Position numbers and translations under genes: made by a program
The notes under the pieces: generated by a model
Told to the model about the DNA's origin: nothing
The model's input: the letters and a program-made list of their open reading frames with translations, nothing else
The model's database searches: none
In this document: positions 26,933 to 35,164 of the stretch, one piece after another
Layout: each line of letters opens with the position of its first letter
Numbering within the stretch: position 1 is the first letter of the stretch
Source of the DNA: Flavobacterium muglaense
GTDB lineage: Bacteria > Bacteroidota > Bacteroidia > Flavobacteriales > Flavobacteriaceae
Length of the DNA: 64,000 nt
Assembly (NCBI RefSeq): GCF_014305155.1
Contig: NZ_JACRUK010000001.1
Location: forward strand, 95,159 to 159,158
Direction: 5' to 3'

Positions 26933-28732
26933 TTATACTAATTCTGGAATTTTAAAATCTTGTAATTCTTGTTTAAAAAAGAATAGTGATGCTTCTGATG
27001 TGGTCTTTTCGACTTCAGAAAACCGAATAGATTCGAACAGTGATTGGTAATAGCTGATCCCTTCCAATAAATTGTTTTTGAAAGCATTCCACTTTTTTAC
27101 TTGACCTGCAGTTATCGTTTCTGAAACGGTATTGATTTCATTTTTCAAATAGTCAATATACATTTTCAATTCTTTGACAAACATATTTGGTCTATTAGTA
27201 GCCGTCAAAACCGAATCATTACCATAAATGTGTTGCACCATCTTTGAAAGTGAAACTTCCTTATCAAAATAAGCCATATTAGGTCCCGGACAAATCACTA
27301 CCCCTTGCGCTTGTCCCTTTATTTTCATGTCGTTTTCAAGATAGGAAGCATTAGCAAGTCCTACACAAAGACAAGATTTATCAGTAATTTTATTCTTGGC
27401 ATTGTCATACATAGCAGCAGTTAATGTCTCTTTTGTAGCTTCTAACTCTTGTAGTTTTACATCTTGGTATTTCTTTGAAGCAGTACATATTCCTTCTGGC
27501 CCTAATTCTTTGCTTAACGCCAAAAATCTTTTCGGGCAAGAACTCCCTGCTTTATTTTCCTGAATTCTTTTTTGCTTCAACGCCTCATTAGTCGTACCTC
27601 TCAATGTATTAAACGGAATTCCTAATGGTGATATCGGACTTAAATATAAATCTTCTTCTTTGGCTTTCGCCAATAGTTCACGGGTATGTGCATCGACTGA
27701 AGTAGCTTCGGGAACTAATAAAAAAGGGCTTCCCCAACCCACAGAATCTACTTGATAATGATCCAATAAAAAATCATGTTCGGCAGCTGTACCCACGCCA
27801 CCTTGGACAGTGATTTTTAATTCTAATGGATGCTCAGGAGTGTGTTTTCCTTTTTGAGTTAGTGCTTTAGTCATTAATTCATGTGCCGATTGTATTAACT
27901 GCACCTTCTTTTCTTTGAATTCCTCTAAAATAGGTCCTAATAAAAAACCATCGGTTGCAAAGGCATGTCCGCCGCAATTCAATCCTGATTCAATTCGATA
28001 TTCAGAAACCCAAAGTCCTTTTTTGGCCAAGAAATTCCCTTGGATCATTGCCGATCTAAAATCACTTACTTTCAGTATTATCTTCTTACTCAACTGATTG
28101 TTCTCATCTGGAAAAAAGACATCAAAATTCTCAAAATAACTATACAATCTTGGATTCATTCCCGCCGAAAGCACTACTGATGAAGTCAAAGTACTATTGG
28201 CAAAACCACGAAGCGATGCATGAGCATCATTAAATTCAGTAGGCAATTGTTCTTCCTTAATGAAATTGTCTTTATCGACTTTGGTCATAATGTTAACATC
28301 AATGGCACCAGGACTTAAATTAGAGTCCAAGTAGTTCATAATAGCCTCTTTACCTTCTTCCATCATGTTTTGTAATCCTTGTTTGATTTCTGATTTATTA
28401 GGCAACATTGCAATGTAATTTTCTAATGTTTGCTTGCTTTCGGCCAATTCGTTTTTAAAACTTTCGAACTTATCTTTTACAATTTTATCAACTAAATTCA
28501 GATATGAAGTCACGCGCTCCGCACGATAATCATGCATTTTTTGAGTGATTTCTTGGTAAGGAAGATTAAATTTCGAGCTATAAAAAGCGCTCATTTTTTC
28601 TATTAAATCATCATCAATGATCGAAATCACTGACGAGATTCCGTATTTCGCTACACGAACCGGACTGTCAATCGTGTAAGCCAATCCCATTACTGGGATA
28701 TGGAAAGTATGCAATGGTTTTGTAGTTGTCAT
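26933..28732 (-). CDS. Unknown 599-residue protein with FMN-barrel and Cys-cluster features
   Basis: Large cytoplasmic protein with no signal peptide. The N terminus (IPVMGLAYTIDSPVRVAKYG) resembles the first strand of nitronate-monooxygenase/glutamate-synthase type FMN barrels. Further in are ESGLNCGGHAFATDG, then VQGGVGTAAEHDFLL and SVGWGSPFLLVPEATSVD, which look like flavin-phosphate loops. Cysteines in CGGHAF, SSCPKR, GICTASKK, SCLCVGL and VICPGPN could hold an Fe-S cluster. A helical stretch (about 70-150) interrupts the barrel. I infer a flavin and possibly Fe-S dependent oxidoreductase, but I cannot name the family or substrate. It appears to be monocistronic. Confidence 0.6.
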   Translation of the reverse strand: MTTTKPLHTFHIPVMGLAYTIDSPVRVAKYGISSVISIIDDDLIEKMSAFYSSKFNLPYQEITQKMHDYRAERVTSYLNLVDKIVKDKFESFKNELAESKQTLENYIAMLPNKSEIKQGLQNMMEEGKEAIMNYLDSNLSPGAIDVNIMTKVDKDNFIKEEQLPTEFNDAHASLRGFANSTLTSSVVLSAGMNPRLYSYFENFDVFFPDENNQLSKKIILKVSDFRSAMIQGNFLAKKGLWVSEYRIESGLNCGGHAFATDGFLLGPILEEFKEKKVQLIQSAHELMTKALTQKGKHTPEHPLELKITVQGGVGTAAEHDFLLDHYQVDSVGWGSPFLLVPEATSVDAHTRELLAKAKEEDLYLSPISPLGIPFNTLRGTTNEALKQKRIQENKAGSSCPKRFLALSKELGPEGICTASKKYQDVKLQELEATKETLTAAMYDNAKNKITDKSCLCVGLANASYLENDMKIKGQAQGVVICPGPNMAYFDKEVSLSKMVQHIYGNDSVLTATNRPNMFVKELKMYIDYLKNEINTVSETITAGQVKKWNAFKNNLLEGISYYQSLFESIRFSEVEKTTSEASLFFFKQELQDFKIPELV

Positions 28733-28825
28733 GGATTATAAATTTTAAAATAAATAGTCCACAAATATTAGCATTATCATCCATAAAAAAACTGATATTT
28801 ATCATACCCCATTTTGAAACCAAAA

Positions 28826-28867
28826 AAAAGGCTAACCTTTGAAAACAATTTCAAATGCTAGCCTTTT
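28826..28867 (-). terminator. Intrinsic terminator of the copper-type operon
   Basis: A 19-base imperfect stem (AAAAGGCTA outer arm, TTTGAAA inner arm) with a 4-base loop is followed on the minus strand by eight T. It lies 30 bases beyond the last gene of the group. Confidence 0.85.
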
Positions 28868-28896
28868 CAACTCATTTAAAGAGACTTAAACAATTG

Positions 28897-29868
28897 CTAC
28901 AAAGTATAATTTAAGTTTACGCTCCATCTATAATTAGCTTCAATAGCTCCGTTTGCCAGATTTTGATTGACCGGCAACATGGCATTCACGCCCAATGAAA
29001 ACTTATCTTTACCTATCTCAAAACCAAATTTCCCAAACAATATATCTCCAGCTGTATTTTGCACTCCAGTACCATATTGCTTGTTTTGTCCATACACTTC
29101 GCCGGCTAATCCTATTTGAGGAACAACCTGAATCGATTTTAAATCTAACAAATAAAACAAGGTACTACCATAATTAAATTGGTTTCCGAATTGGTAATTC
29201 TTGTCGTTTTCTGTTTTAAAAGTATAATTCAACATCGTATTCAACCCTAGATTTTTCTTTTTTATAACGTACTCTGTCAGCAATAAATAATCCCAACTCC
29301 CTGTTCCTAATTGAAAACTTTGGTTTACCGTTCCTAAATTATTTGCTGCTTTAAATTTACCCGTTGGGATTTTCACTCCACCACCCAATTGCAAATTGTG
29401 CGTAAACACAGTACTGTCCTTTTGCGTCTTGAACAAGGTATAAGTTGCCATCACCGTAACATCCCCTAGTCCACTAATTTGATCTGTACCAGTTGCTAGT
29501 TCCCTATTATGAAAATGATAAGGTATCAACGCTGTCACTTGTACTTTATCTGAAATGGGGATCTTGGCCCAAACTTGGGTTGTATTAAAGTTCTCGTCAA
29601 TCCAAGGAGAATTGGCAAAAATCCCATCTCTACTCGTATAACTTTGATAAAAATAACGCAGCCCTACAAAATTAGCGTTCAGCATCGAGCTAAAACCCAT
29701 GCTTCCGCCACTGGCTGAGCATCCGCAGGCATCGCAATCAAAATCTAAAGCGGCATCCAATTGCATTTTTTGAAAAGTAAAGCTAGAAATGCTGTCTTTT
29801 ACCGGATTTGCATGAGCAAATTGTAGTACTAACAAAGCAAAAAGCACTTTTATGATTGTGTTTTTCAT
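28897..29868 (-). CDS. Outer-membrane transporter-like protein with CxxCxC motif
   Basis: Secreted protein of 323 residues: signal peptide to about residue 20, then a Cys-rich patch FDCDACGCSASGGSMG (near 43-58), then a beta-strand-rich body typical of outer-membrane channels (VQVTALIPYHFHNREL, LQLGGGVKIPTGKF, WSVNLNYTL at the end). The CDACGC patch could bind metal. It starts 5 bases after the di-haem peroxidase stop, so it shares that operon. Given MbnP and MbnH-like neighbours, a role in copper passage or sensing at the outer membrane is a reasonable inference, not shown. Confidence 0.7.
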   Translation of the reverse strand: MKNTIIKVLFALLVLQFAHANPVKDSISSFTFQKMQLDAALDFDCDACGCSASGGSMGFSSMLNANFVGLRYFYQSYTSRDGIFANSPWIDENFNTTQVWAKIPISDKVQVTALIPYHFHNRELATGTDQISGLGDVTVMATYTLFKTQKDSTVFTHNLQLGGGVKIPTGKFKAANNLGTVNQSFQLGTGSWDYLLLTEYVIKKKNLGLNTMLNYTFKTENDKNYQFGNQFNYGSTLFYLLDLKSIQVVPQIGLAGEVYGQNKQYGTGVQNTAGDILFGKFGFEIGKDKFSLGVNAMLPVNQNLANGAIEANYRWSVNLNYTL

Positions 29869-29873
29869 AGTAT

Positions 29874-30911
29874 TTAATATTCTGAGAATCGTTTATCTGT
29901 TAGATATTGATTGTCTGTTAATGTTTTTAGAAAGACTATTAATTGTATTTTTTCTATTGTTGTAAGCGCAATTCCTACCATGCCATTTTGCTTTAAAATA
30001 GGATCTAATGTAGCCGACTCAGTAACGCCTGAACTATAAAAATCCAATACTGCCTGTAAAGTTCCAAAACGTCCATCATGCATATACGGTGCCGTCATCT
30101 CGACATTACGCAAGCTAGGCACCTTGAATTTATAATAATCGGTTATTAGTTCAGTTACACGGTAGCGCCCCACATCATTGATAGCCGGATTGACTACTAA
30201 GCCATTGTTGCGAAAAGAATTATCCGTCATCAAATCCGTGGCGTGGCAAGACGCACATTTAGACTTAAATAAAGCGTAACCCGCTAGTTCATCTTCTGAT
30301 AACGTTCCTCCAGTTTCTAAGCGGCGGTATTTATCAAAACGAGAATCAGAGGACGTAAGCATCACCATAAATTGCGAAAGCGCTTTTAGCATGTTTTCGA
30401 TCGTAATTGCTCCGTCATTAAACGCTTGCTTGAACAATGTTTTATAAACTGGATCAGCTTTTAGCATGACTAGAATAGCCGTTAAATCACCATTCATTTC
30501 GACCGTACTAGTCAAAGGTATAATGGGTTGCAAATCCAGATGACTTGCCGCTCCATCATACATAAAAGTAGTTTGGTATCCCATGTTTTGAATTGCAGGC
30601 GTATTTCTAGTACCAATTCCTTCACCAACTCCATGACTAAAAGTATGTCCGTGGTGGGTGAATGCATTTTCTTGAATGTGGCAAAACCCACAAGAAACCA
30701 AGCCATCTGAAGACAAACGGCCATCATAGAAGAGTTTTTTTCCTAGTTCAAATCCTTTTTCGGTAGGTGGATTAAGCGTTACATCATAGACTAAATCTGG
30801 AAAATTAGCGGGAACCGTAACCGTTAATGGTTTGTCAATATAGGCATCATCATTATCCGTACAACTGAATAATAATGGCACAAGTACTAAACAATAATAT
30901 ATGTTTTTCAT
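29874..30911 (-). CDS. MbnH/MauG-like di-haem cytochrome c peroxidase lipoprotein
   Basis: Periplasmic lipoprotein of 345 residues (lipobox LLFSC) with two c-type haem sites: CGFCH at residue 74 and CASCH near residue 219. The family motifs LGKKLFYDGRLSSDG, NTPAIQNMGY and VPSLRNVEMTAPYMHDGRFGTLQAVLDFY are present. Cytochrome c peroxidases reduce hydrogen peroxide. The subgroup next to MbnP genes (MbnH) is known to oxidise a Trp of MbnP to kynurenine. The presence of an MbnP-like gene upstream and a Cys-rich outer-membrane gene downstream favours the MbnH type. Confidence 0.88.
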   Translation of the reverse strand: MKNIYYCLVLVPLLFSCTDNDDAYIDKPLTVTVPANFPDLVYDVTLNPPTEKGFELGKKLFYDGRLSSDGLVSCGFCHIQENAFTHHGHTFSHGVGEGIGTRNTPAIQNMGYQTTFMYDGAASHLDLQPIIPLTSTVEMNGDLTAILVMLKADPVYKTLFKQAFNDGAITIENMLKALSQFMVMLTSSDSRFDKYRRLETGGTLSEDELAGYALFKSKCASCHATDLMTDNSFRNNGLVVNPAINDVGRYRVTELITDYYKFKVPSLRNVEMTAPYMHDGRFGTLQAVLDFYSSGVTESATLDPILKQNGMVGIALTTIEKIQLIVFLKTLTDNQYLTDKRFSEY

Positions 30912-30960
30912 CTCACAATGTTTTAGATACGAAGAAGTTCTAAAATAGCCCCGACTGAAC

Positions 30961-31045
30961 CGGTATCCCGCGCCTTTTTTTGGCGTGGATAAAGGAGAAG
31001 GCGGGACAACTATTCCTTATGGAAAGGAATAGCTGTGCTCCTTCT
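30961..31045. repeat. Compound hairpin repeat inside the MbnP-MbnH operon
   Basis: Three linked stems: GCGCC/GGCGT around a T run (30970-30986), TCCCGC/GCGGGA enclosing it (30965-30970 and 31001-31006), and AACTATTCC with GGAATAGCT around TTATGGAAA (31008-31033). It lies between the MbnP and peroxidase genes. The final GGAATAGCTG recalls the conserved block of the other intergenic repeats here, but the first block is missing, so I list it separately. Confidence 0.5.
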
Positions 31046-31052
31046 AAATTAT

Positions 31053-31832
31053 TTAATCGTTGTGAACATGAGCCACTGAGAACATATTTATCAAGTTAGC
31101 TGTAATTAGCGCTAAGCTTGAGCCTCCCATGATAGTTGCGCTTTCGGACAGTTTGAATTTATTGGTCCCGTCAATGATTTTTGACGCATCGGCAACGATG
31201 TGAATTTCTGGAGTTATTGTCGTTCTCACCATTGCGTTTGTAGGCAATGTAAGTGTTACTTCGGTATAATTATAGTCGGTTCCCGTTTGTCCTGTATGTA
31301 CTTTAAAATCGGTCGCTGTAGTTACTGTAGGTGAGGTAAATGAACCTTCGAAAGCCATAAATTTATAACCTGCGGTCCAACTCCACATCATTCCCGCCGC
31401 TTGAGCAGTCGCTAAGAAATCGCCTTGACCTGATGCTCCTAGTTCCCATTGTGTTTTATCTACACCGATACCAAAAGTTACCTTTGTATAATTTCCCGCA
31501 GGTACATCTACTAATCCAGCTACTCTTTTTTCAGAATCCGACTCGTCAATTATAAAATAACTTTGACTTTTTGGGTAAGTATAGGTTGTTCCATCCTCTT
31601 TTGTCAAAACAATATTGCTTACAATATATTTTAAAGTGCTTATTTTTAGCGCTTCATTATTTGAAGTGGTATATGATTGACTGTTTAATAATAAGTCATT
31701 CTCTCCATACGAATTATCAAATTCTAGGTCTAGATTTCCTGTTCCTGAGATCGCTACTTCATCACTTGAACATGAAGTTAAGGCTGCACTGATAGCAATT
31801 ATAGCCACTGCTTTATTTAAAATATTTTTCAT
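31053..31832 (-). CDS. MbnP-family copper-binding lipoprotein
   Basis: Periplasmic lipoprotein of 259 residues (lipobox ALTSC). The diagnostic MbnP segment is MMWSWTAGYKFMAFEGS (about residues 148-164), preceded by FGIGVDKTQWEL. MbnP proteins bind copper through a site completed when the partner MbnH converts a Trp to kynurenine. The candidate Trp residues lie in that WSW segment. It is encoded 141 bases upstream of the di-haem peroxidase on the same strand, matching the usual gene pairing. No methanobactin synthesis genes are visible, so this is a general copper-handling MbnP, not proof of methanobactin use. Confidence 0.85.
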   Translation of the reverse strand: MKNILNKAVAIIAISAALTSCSSDEVAISGTGNLDLEFDNSYGENDLLLNSQSYTTSNNEALKISTLKYIVSNIVLTKEDGTTYTYPKSQSYFIIDESDSEKRVAGLVDVPAGNYTKVTFGIGVDKTQWELGASGQGDFLATAQAAGMMWSWTAGYKFMAFEGSFTSPTVTTATDFKVHTGQTGTDYNYTEVTLTLPTNAMVRTTITPEIHIVADASKIIDGTNKFKLSESATIMGGSSLALITANLINMFSVAHVHND

Positions 31833-31943
31833 TTTGTGTTTTATTTTTATTCTTTAATTTAAAATAATGATGCGCACAAGTTTGTTCCAATTGAACGGAT
31901 TCAAATGGAAAACACAGCTGGCACTAGCACTGTTTACTATTAT

Positions 31944-32327
31944 TTAAGAAATAAAAATGGGAGGATGAAAAATACGGTTCGTATCTATACTCGAATAGAG
32001 ATTTGTATACTTAGAATTCATAACAACAGCTGTAGCATAACTACCACTATCGAACACAAACTCATTTACATTTTGAACGAAAAGATCGTTTATAGTATAC
32101 GCATTTACTTTTTTATTATTAGAAGAGGTCGAAGCTGCTTTCTCTTCGTCGGCTGCTTTGGCTAATTCTTGCATCAAATGACATTTACCATTACATTGTA
32201 ATGCCGGCTTGTCTTTATTGATACACAATACAGTAGAAATATAATCATAGTCAACAGCATATTCTATCACTGGAAATACCGGTTTTAGAAAAAGTACTAA
32301 GATGATTATGACTGCTATTTTTTTCAC
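31944..32327 (-). CDS. Small Cys-rich membrane-anchored protein at the head of the copper group
   Basis: Protein of 127 residues starting at GTG. A hydrophobic N terminus (IAVIIILVLFLKPVFPVI) acts as signal or anchor, followed by YDYISTVLCINKDKPALQCNGKCHLMQEL, in which three Cys and one His (C, then CNGKCH) could bind a metal; the rest is polar. I recall similar CNGKC-type small proteins near copper genes in this phylum, but no function is established. A full -7 box on the minus strand (TATATTTG, 32332-32339) lies immediately before the GTG, so the transcript would start almost at the start codon. Confidence 0.65.
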   Translation of the reverse strand: MKKIAVIIILVLFLKPVFPVIEYAVDYDYISTVLCINKDKPALQCNGKCHLMQELAKAADEEKAASTSSNNKKVNAYTINDLFVQNVNEFVFDSGSYATAVVMNSKYTNLYSSIDTNRIFHPPIFIS

Positions 32328-32331
32328 TTTG

Positions 32332-32339
32332 CAAATATA
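32332..32339 (-). promoter_or_regulatory. Candidate -7 box for Cys-rich small protein gene
   Basis: TATATTTG on the minus strand matches TAnnTTTG and ends 5 bases before the GTG start. It supports that alternative start and implies a leaderless or near-leaderless message. Confidence 0.5.
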
Positions 32340-32454
32340 GCACAGATTTATTTAAAAATTATGTTAAATGTGCTCTATGTACTAAACTTTTGTTAACGCT
32401 TTAAACCAAAGCTTCCTATCCCTGTCTTATTACTATAACTTAAATATTAAAAAA

Positions 32455-32914
32455 ATGAAAAAATTATTTATCGCAGCATTAATAGCTGTAACTATCTCAG
32501 GATTTGCTCAAGACAAAAAAAGAAAAACTGATCAAGGCGAAAAAGAAAAGATGGAACGTTTTACTCCTGAACAACAGAATGAGTTAATGCTAAAGAAAAT
32601 GACTTTAGAGCTCGATTTATCAAGCAAACAGCAAAATGAAATGAAAGGCATGATTGCAGAACGAACTGCAAAAAGAGAAGCCATGATGAAAGCACATAAA
32701 GAAAACAAAACCAACAAAAGACGAGCGTTTTGCGATGAAATCTAAAATGCTTGACGAACAAATTGCATCTAAAGCAAAAATGAAAAACATACTATCGCCA
32801 GAGCAATTTGCAAAATGGGAAAAGATGAAAGAACATCACGGTAGAAAAAAATCTCAGGGTAAACACCATAAAAAAGGGAATGAAAAAGAGGATAAAAAAG
32901 AACCTCAAAAGTAA
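32455..32914 (+). pseudogene. Spy/CpxP-like periplasmic protein gene with frameshift
   Basis: The first frame runs 96 codons (signal peptide MKKLFIAALIAVTISGFAQ, then Glu/Lys-rich helix FTPEQQNELMLKKMTLELDL) and stops at 32743-32745. From the A run at 32716-32719 a second frame continues as KDERFAMKSKMLDEQ, KILSPEQFAKWEKMKEH and a Lys-rich tail, ending at 32914. Removing one A restores a single protein of about 152 residues with the repeated (T/S)PEQ helices of Spy/LTxxQ-like periplasmic chaperones. Either a genuine frameshift or a homopolymer sequencing error; the intact downstream frame favours an error or a very recent event. Confidence 0.75.
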
Positions 32915-32921
32915 TTGAAAC

Positions 32922-32952
32922 AAAAAACTCTCGGCTAAACCGAGAGTTTTTT
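32922..32952. terminator. Bidirectional terminator between Spy-like gene and hemL
   Basis: AAAAAACTCTCGG pairs perfectly with CCGAGAGTTTTTT around a 5-base loop. It serves both converging transcripts. Its position right after the second-frame stop supports the idea that the Spy-like gene ended there. Confidence 0.88.
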
Positions 32953-32959
32953 GTTTGTT

Positions 32960-34246
32960 TTAAAAAGTTTTAGAAACTTTATCTATTGCTTGAATTGTAA
33001 AATCTAGATCTTCATACGTTAAAGCATCCGTTATAAACCAAGTTTCATAAGCCGATGGCGCGATATAAACTCCTTCTTTTACTAAACCGTGAAAGAATTT
33101 CTTGAAGGTTTCATTATCTCCTTTTCCAGCTGATTTTAAATCGACTACTGGACTTTCGTCAAAATGTACGGAGATCATAGAACCAATTCTATTGATGGTA
33201 AAAATAACATTGTTTGCTTTTAGTACCTTTTCGATTCCTTCGTGTAAATAAGCTGTTTTCTCGGCTAAGCGTTGAAAAATTGCTGGATCATTGTTTAATG
33301 ATTCTAACATGGCTAAACCTGCTGCCATTGCCAATGGATTCCCTGACAAAGTTCCCGCCTGATAGACCGGTCCTAAAGGCGCTAAATAATTCATAATCTC
33401 TTCGCGAGCTGCAAAAGCACCAACCGGTAATCCGCCTCCTATTACTTTCCCGAAGCAAACAATATCAGCAGTAATATTAAAAAGTTCTTGAACACCACCT
33501 TTGGCTAATCTAAAACCAGTCATTACCTCATCAAAAATAAGCAAGATACCATTTGCCGTACACAAGTCTCTCAAGCCTTCTAGAAAACCTGCTACTGGTG
33601 GAATACACCCCATATTTCCTGCTACTGGCTCAACAATAATGGCCGCAATTTCGTTAGGATTTGCCCCTATTACTGTTTTTACATTTTGTAAATCATTGTA
33701 TGTTGCAAGCAAAGTATCCTTTGCAGTACCGGCAGTAACCCCTGGACTATTAGGAGAACCAAAAGTCATTGCTCCACTTCCTGCTTGAATCAAAAAAGAA
33801 TCAGAGTGACCGTGGTAACAACCAGCAAACTTTATTATTTTATCTCTTTTTGTAAAACCACGAGCAAGACGCACTGCACTCATACAAGCCTCTGTACCCG
33901 AATTTACAAAACGTATTTTATCGATATTAGGAACCATCGCTACAGCTAAAGCTGCGATTTGCGTTTCTAATTCAGTAGGCATTCCAAATGAAGTTCCTAG
34001 TTTAGCCTTTTCAATTACAGCCTCAACAACTGGCTCATAAGCATGACCTAAAACCATAGGTCCCCAAGAGTTAATGTAATCAATTAAACGGTTTCCGTCT
34101 TCGTCATACAAATAAGCTCCCTTGGCACTTTTAACAAAAATAGGTGTTCCTCCTACTGCTTTGAATGCTCTTACAGGCGAATTTACGCCACCTGGGATTA
34201 CTTTTTCTGCTTCAGCAAAAAGCTGACTACTTCTTTTATAAATCAT
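32960..34246 (-). CDS. hemL: Glutamate-1-semialdehyde 2,1-aminomutase
   Basis: PLP enzyme of 428 residues that converts glutamate-1-semialdehyde to 5-aminolevulinate in the C5 route to haem. Landmarks: [12 protein letters not shown] at the start, [43 protein letters not shown], and the PLP lysine in [14 protein letters not shown]. Length and order are typical. It is read from its own ATG, downstream of the glucosaminidase gene with a 27-base gap, so it may be co-transcribed. No other haem-synthesis gene is in the window. Confidence 0.96.
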   Translation of the reverse strand: MIYKRSSQLFAEAEKVIPGGVNSPVRAFKAVGGTPIFVKSAKGAYLYDEDGNRLIDYINSWGPMVLGHAYEPVVEAVIEKAKLGTSFGMPTELETQIAALAVAMVPNIDKIRFVNSGTEACMSAVRLARGFTKRDKIIKFAGCYHGHSDSFLIQAGSGAMTFGSPNSPGVTAGTAKDTLLATYNDLQNVKTVIGANPNEIAAIIVEPVAGNMGCIPPVAGFLEGLRDLCTANGILLIFDEVMTGFRLAKGGVQELFNITADIVCFGKVIGGGLPVGAFAAREEIMNYLAPLGPVYQAGTLSGNPLAMAAGLAMLESLNNDPAIFQRLAEKTAYLHEGIEKVLKANNVIFTINRIGSMISVHFDESPVVDLKSAGKGDNETFKKFFHGLVKEGVYIAPSAYETWFITDALTYEDLDFTIQAIDKVSKTF

Positions 34247-34273
34247 TATAGATGTAATTGTAAGGGTGAAAAT

Positions 34274-35164
34274 TTAGTTTACTATCAATTTTTGACCAAT
34301 TGAAATGGTGTTTTCTGACAGGTTATTTTTTATTTTTAAGTCGGTAATTAGAACGTTATACTTTTTAGAAATAGAATATAAAGTGTCGCCTTTTTGAACC
34401 TCGTGATAACTTCTATTGGGATCATAAACCGCATTAGCAACGACTGTTCTTGTTCCCGTATTGTTTTCTGTAGGTATGTATCGATTCCCTAAAACAAGCG
34501 CATCATATTGCCCTAAATCATAGCGTTCAATATAAGAGATCAATTTTTGAGGATATCGAGGATCTGTAGCATAACCGGCACTGCGCAATCCATTTGCCCA
34601 AGCTTGATAATCTGATTTGGATAAATTAAATAAGCTAGCATAGCGGCTTCTGCCTGTTAAAAACAAAGCATGATCTCGATAGGATTCAGCGGCTTCATTG
34701 TATTTTCTAAAACATTCTTGACTGGCATCATCGTCATGACGTACGCTATCTCCTGTCCATCCGGCATGGCATTTTATACCAAAATGATTGTTTGCTGTTT
34801 GGGCTAAGTCGCCCCTACCAGCACCCGATTCTAAAATCCCTTGTGCCAAAATAATACTCGCAGGAATACCGTAGGTTTTCATATTGCTCATGGCAATATT
34901 TTTATATTGTGCCACATAACTTCCTATAACATCATTCGAGACCACTGTTCGTGACGTAGACTCGATAACCTCGTCATCTTGATCTGCACTGCTTTGACTG
35001 TTTCTTTTTATTGGAACAGGCTTCGCCACTACCTTTTTTCTATACGTATTTGCAACTGGTTTTTTAGTTGTAGGTGCTTTTTTAGACGTTACAATTGGTG
35101 ATTTTGTAGCGTTACAGCTAATCAAAGTTACAATTATAAAAAGAAACAAGATTTTTTTAAACAT
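34274..35164 (-). CDS. Glucosaminidase (GH73-like) lipoprotein with LysM domain
   Basis: Cell-wall hydrolase of 296 residues. Lipobox TLISC, a Lys/Pro/Thr-rich linker (about 20-75), then a GH73/FlgJ-like domain (about 80-215) with the catalytic Glu in AQGILESGAGRGDLA and the ANNHFGIKCH segment, then a C-terminal LysM peptidoglycan-binding domain (YHEVQKGDTLYSISKKYNV to the end). It probably cuts beta-1,4 GlcNAc-MurNAc bonds in peptidoglycan at the outer membrane inner leaflet. Its start overlaps the end of the upstream PLP-enzyme gene by 8 bases, so the two are coupled. Confidence 0.9.
   Translation of the reverse strand: MFKKILFLFIIVTLISCNATKSPIVTSKKAPTTKKPVANTYRKKVVAKPVPIKRNSQSSADQDDEVIESTSRTVVSNDVIGSYVAQYKNIAMSNMKTYGIPASIILAQGILESGAGRGDLAQTANNHFGIKCHAGWTGDSVRHDDDASQECFRKYNEAAESYRDHALFLTGRSRYASLFNLSKSDYQAWANGLRSAGYATDPRYPQKLISYIERYDLGQYDALVLGNRYIPTENNTGTRTVVANAVYDPNRSYHEVQKGDTLYSISKKYNVLITDLKIKNNLSENTISIGQKLIVN

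Noticed and set aside
30961..31045. Counting the MbnP-MbnH hairpin as a fifth member of the GATAGTAGYG repeat family
   Set aside because: Only one of the two conserved blocks is recognisable, so it is kept separate.
32700..32745. Programmed frameshift in the Spy-like gene
   Set aside because: The site is a plain AAAA run without a slippery heptamer, pseudoknot or stem that I can support; mutation or sequencing error is simpler.
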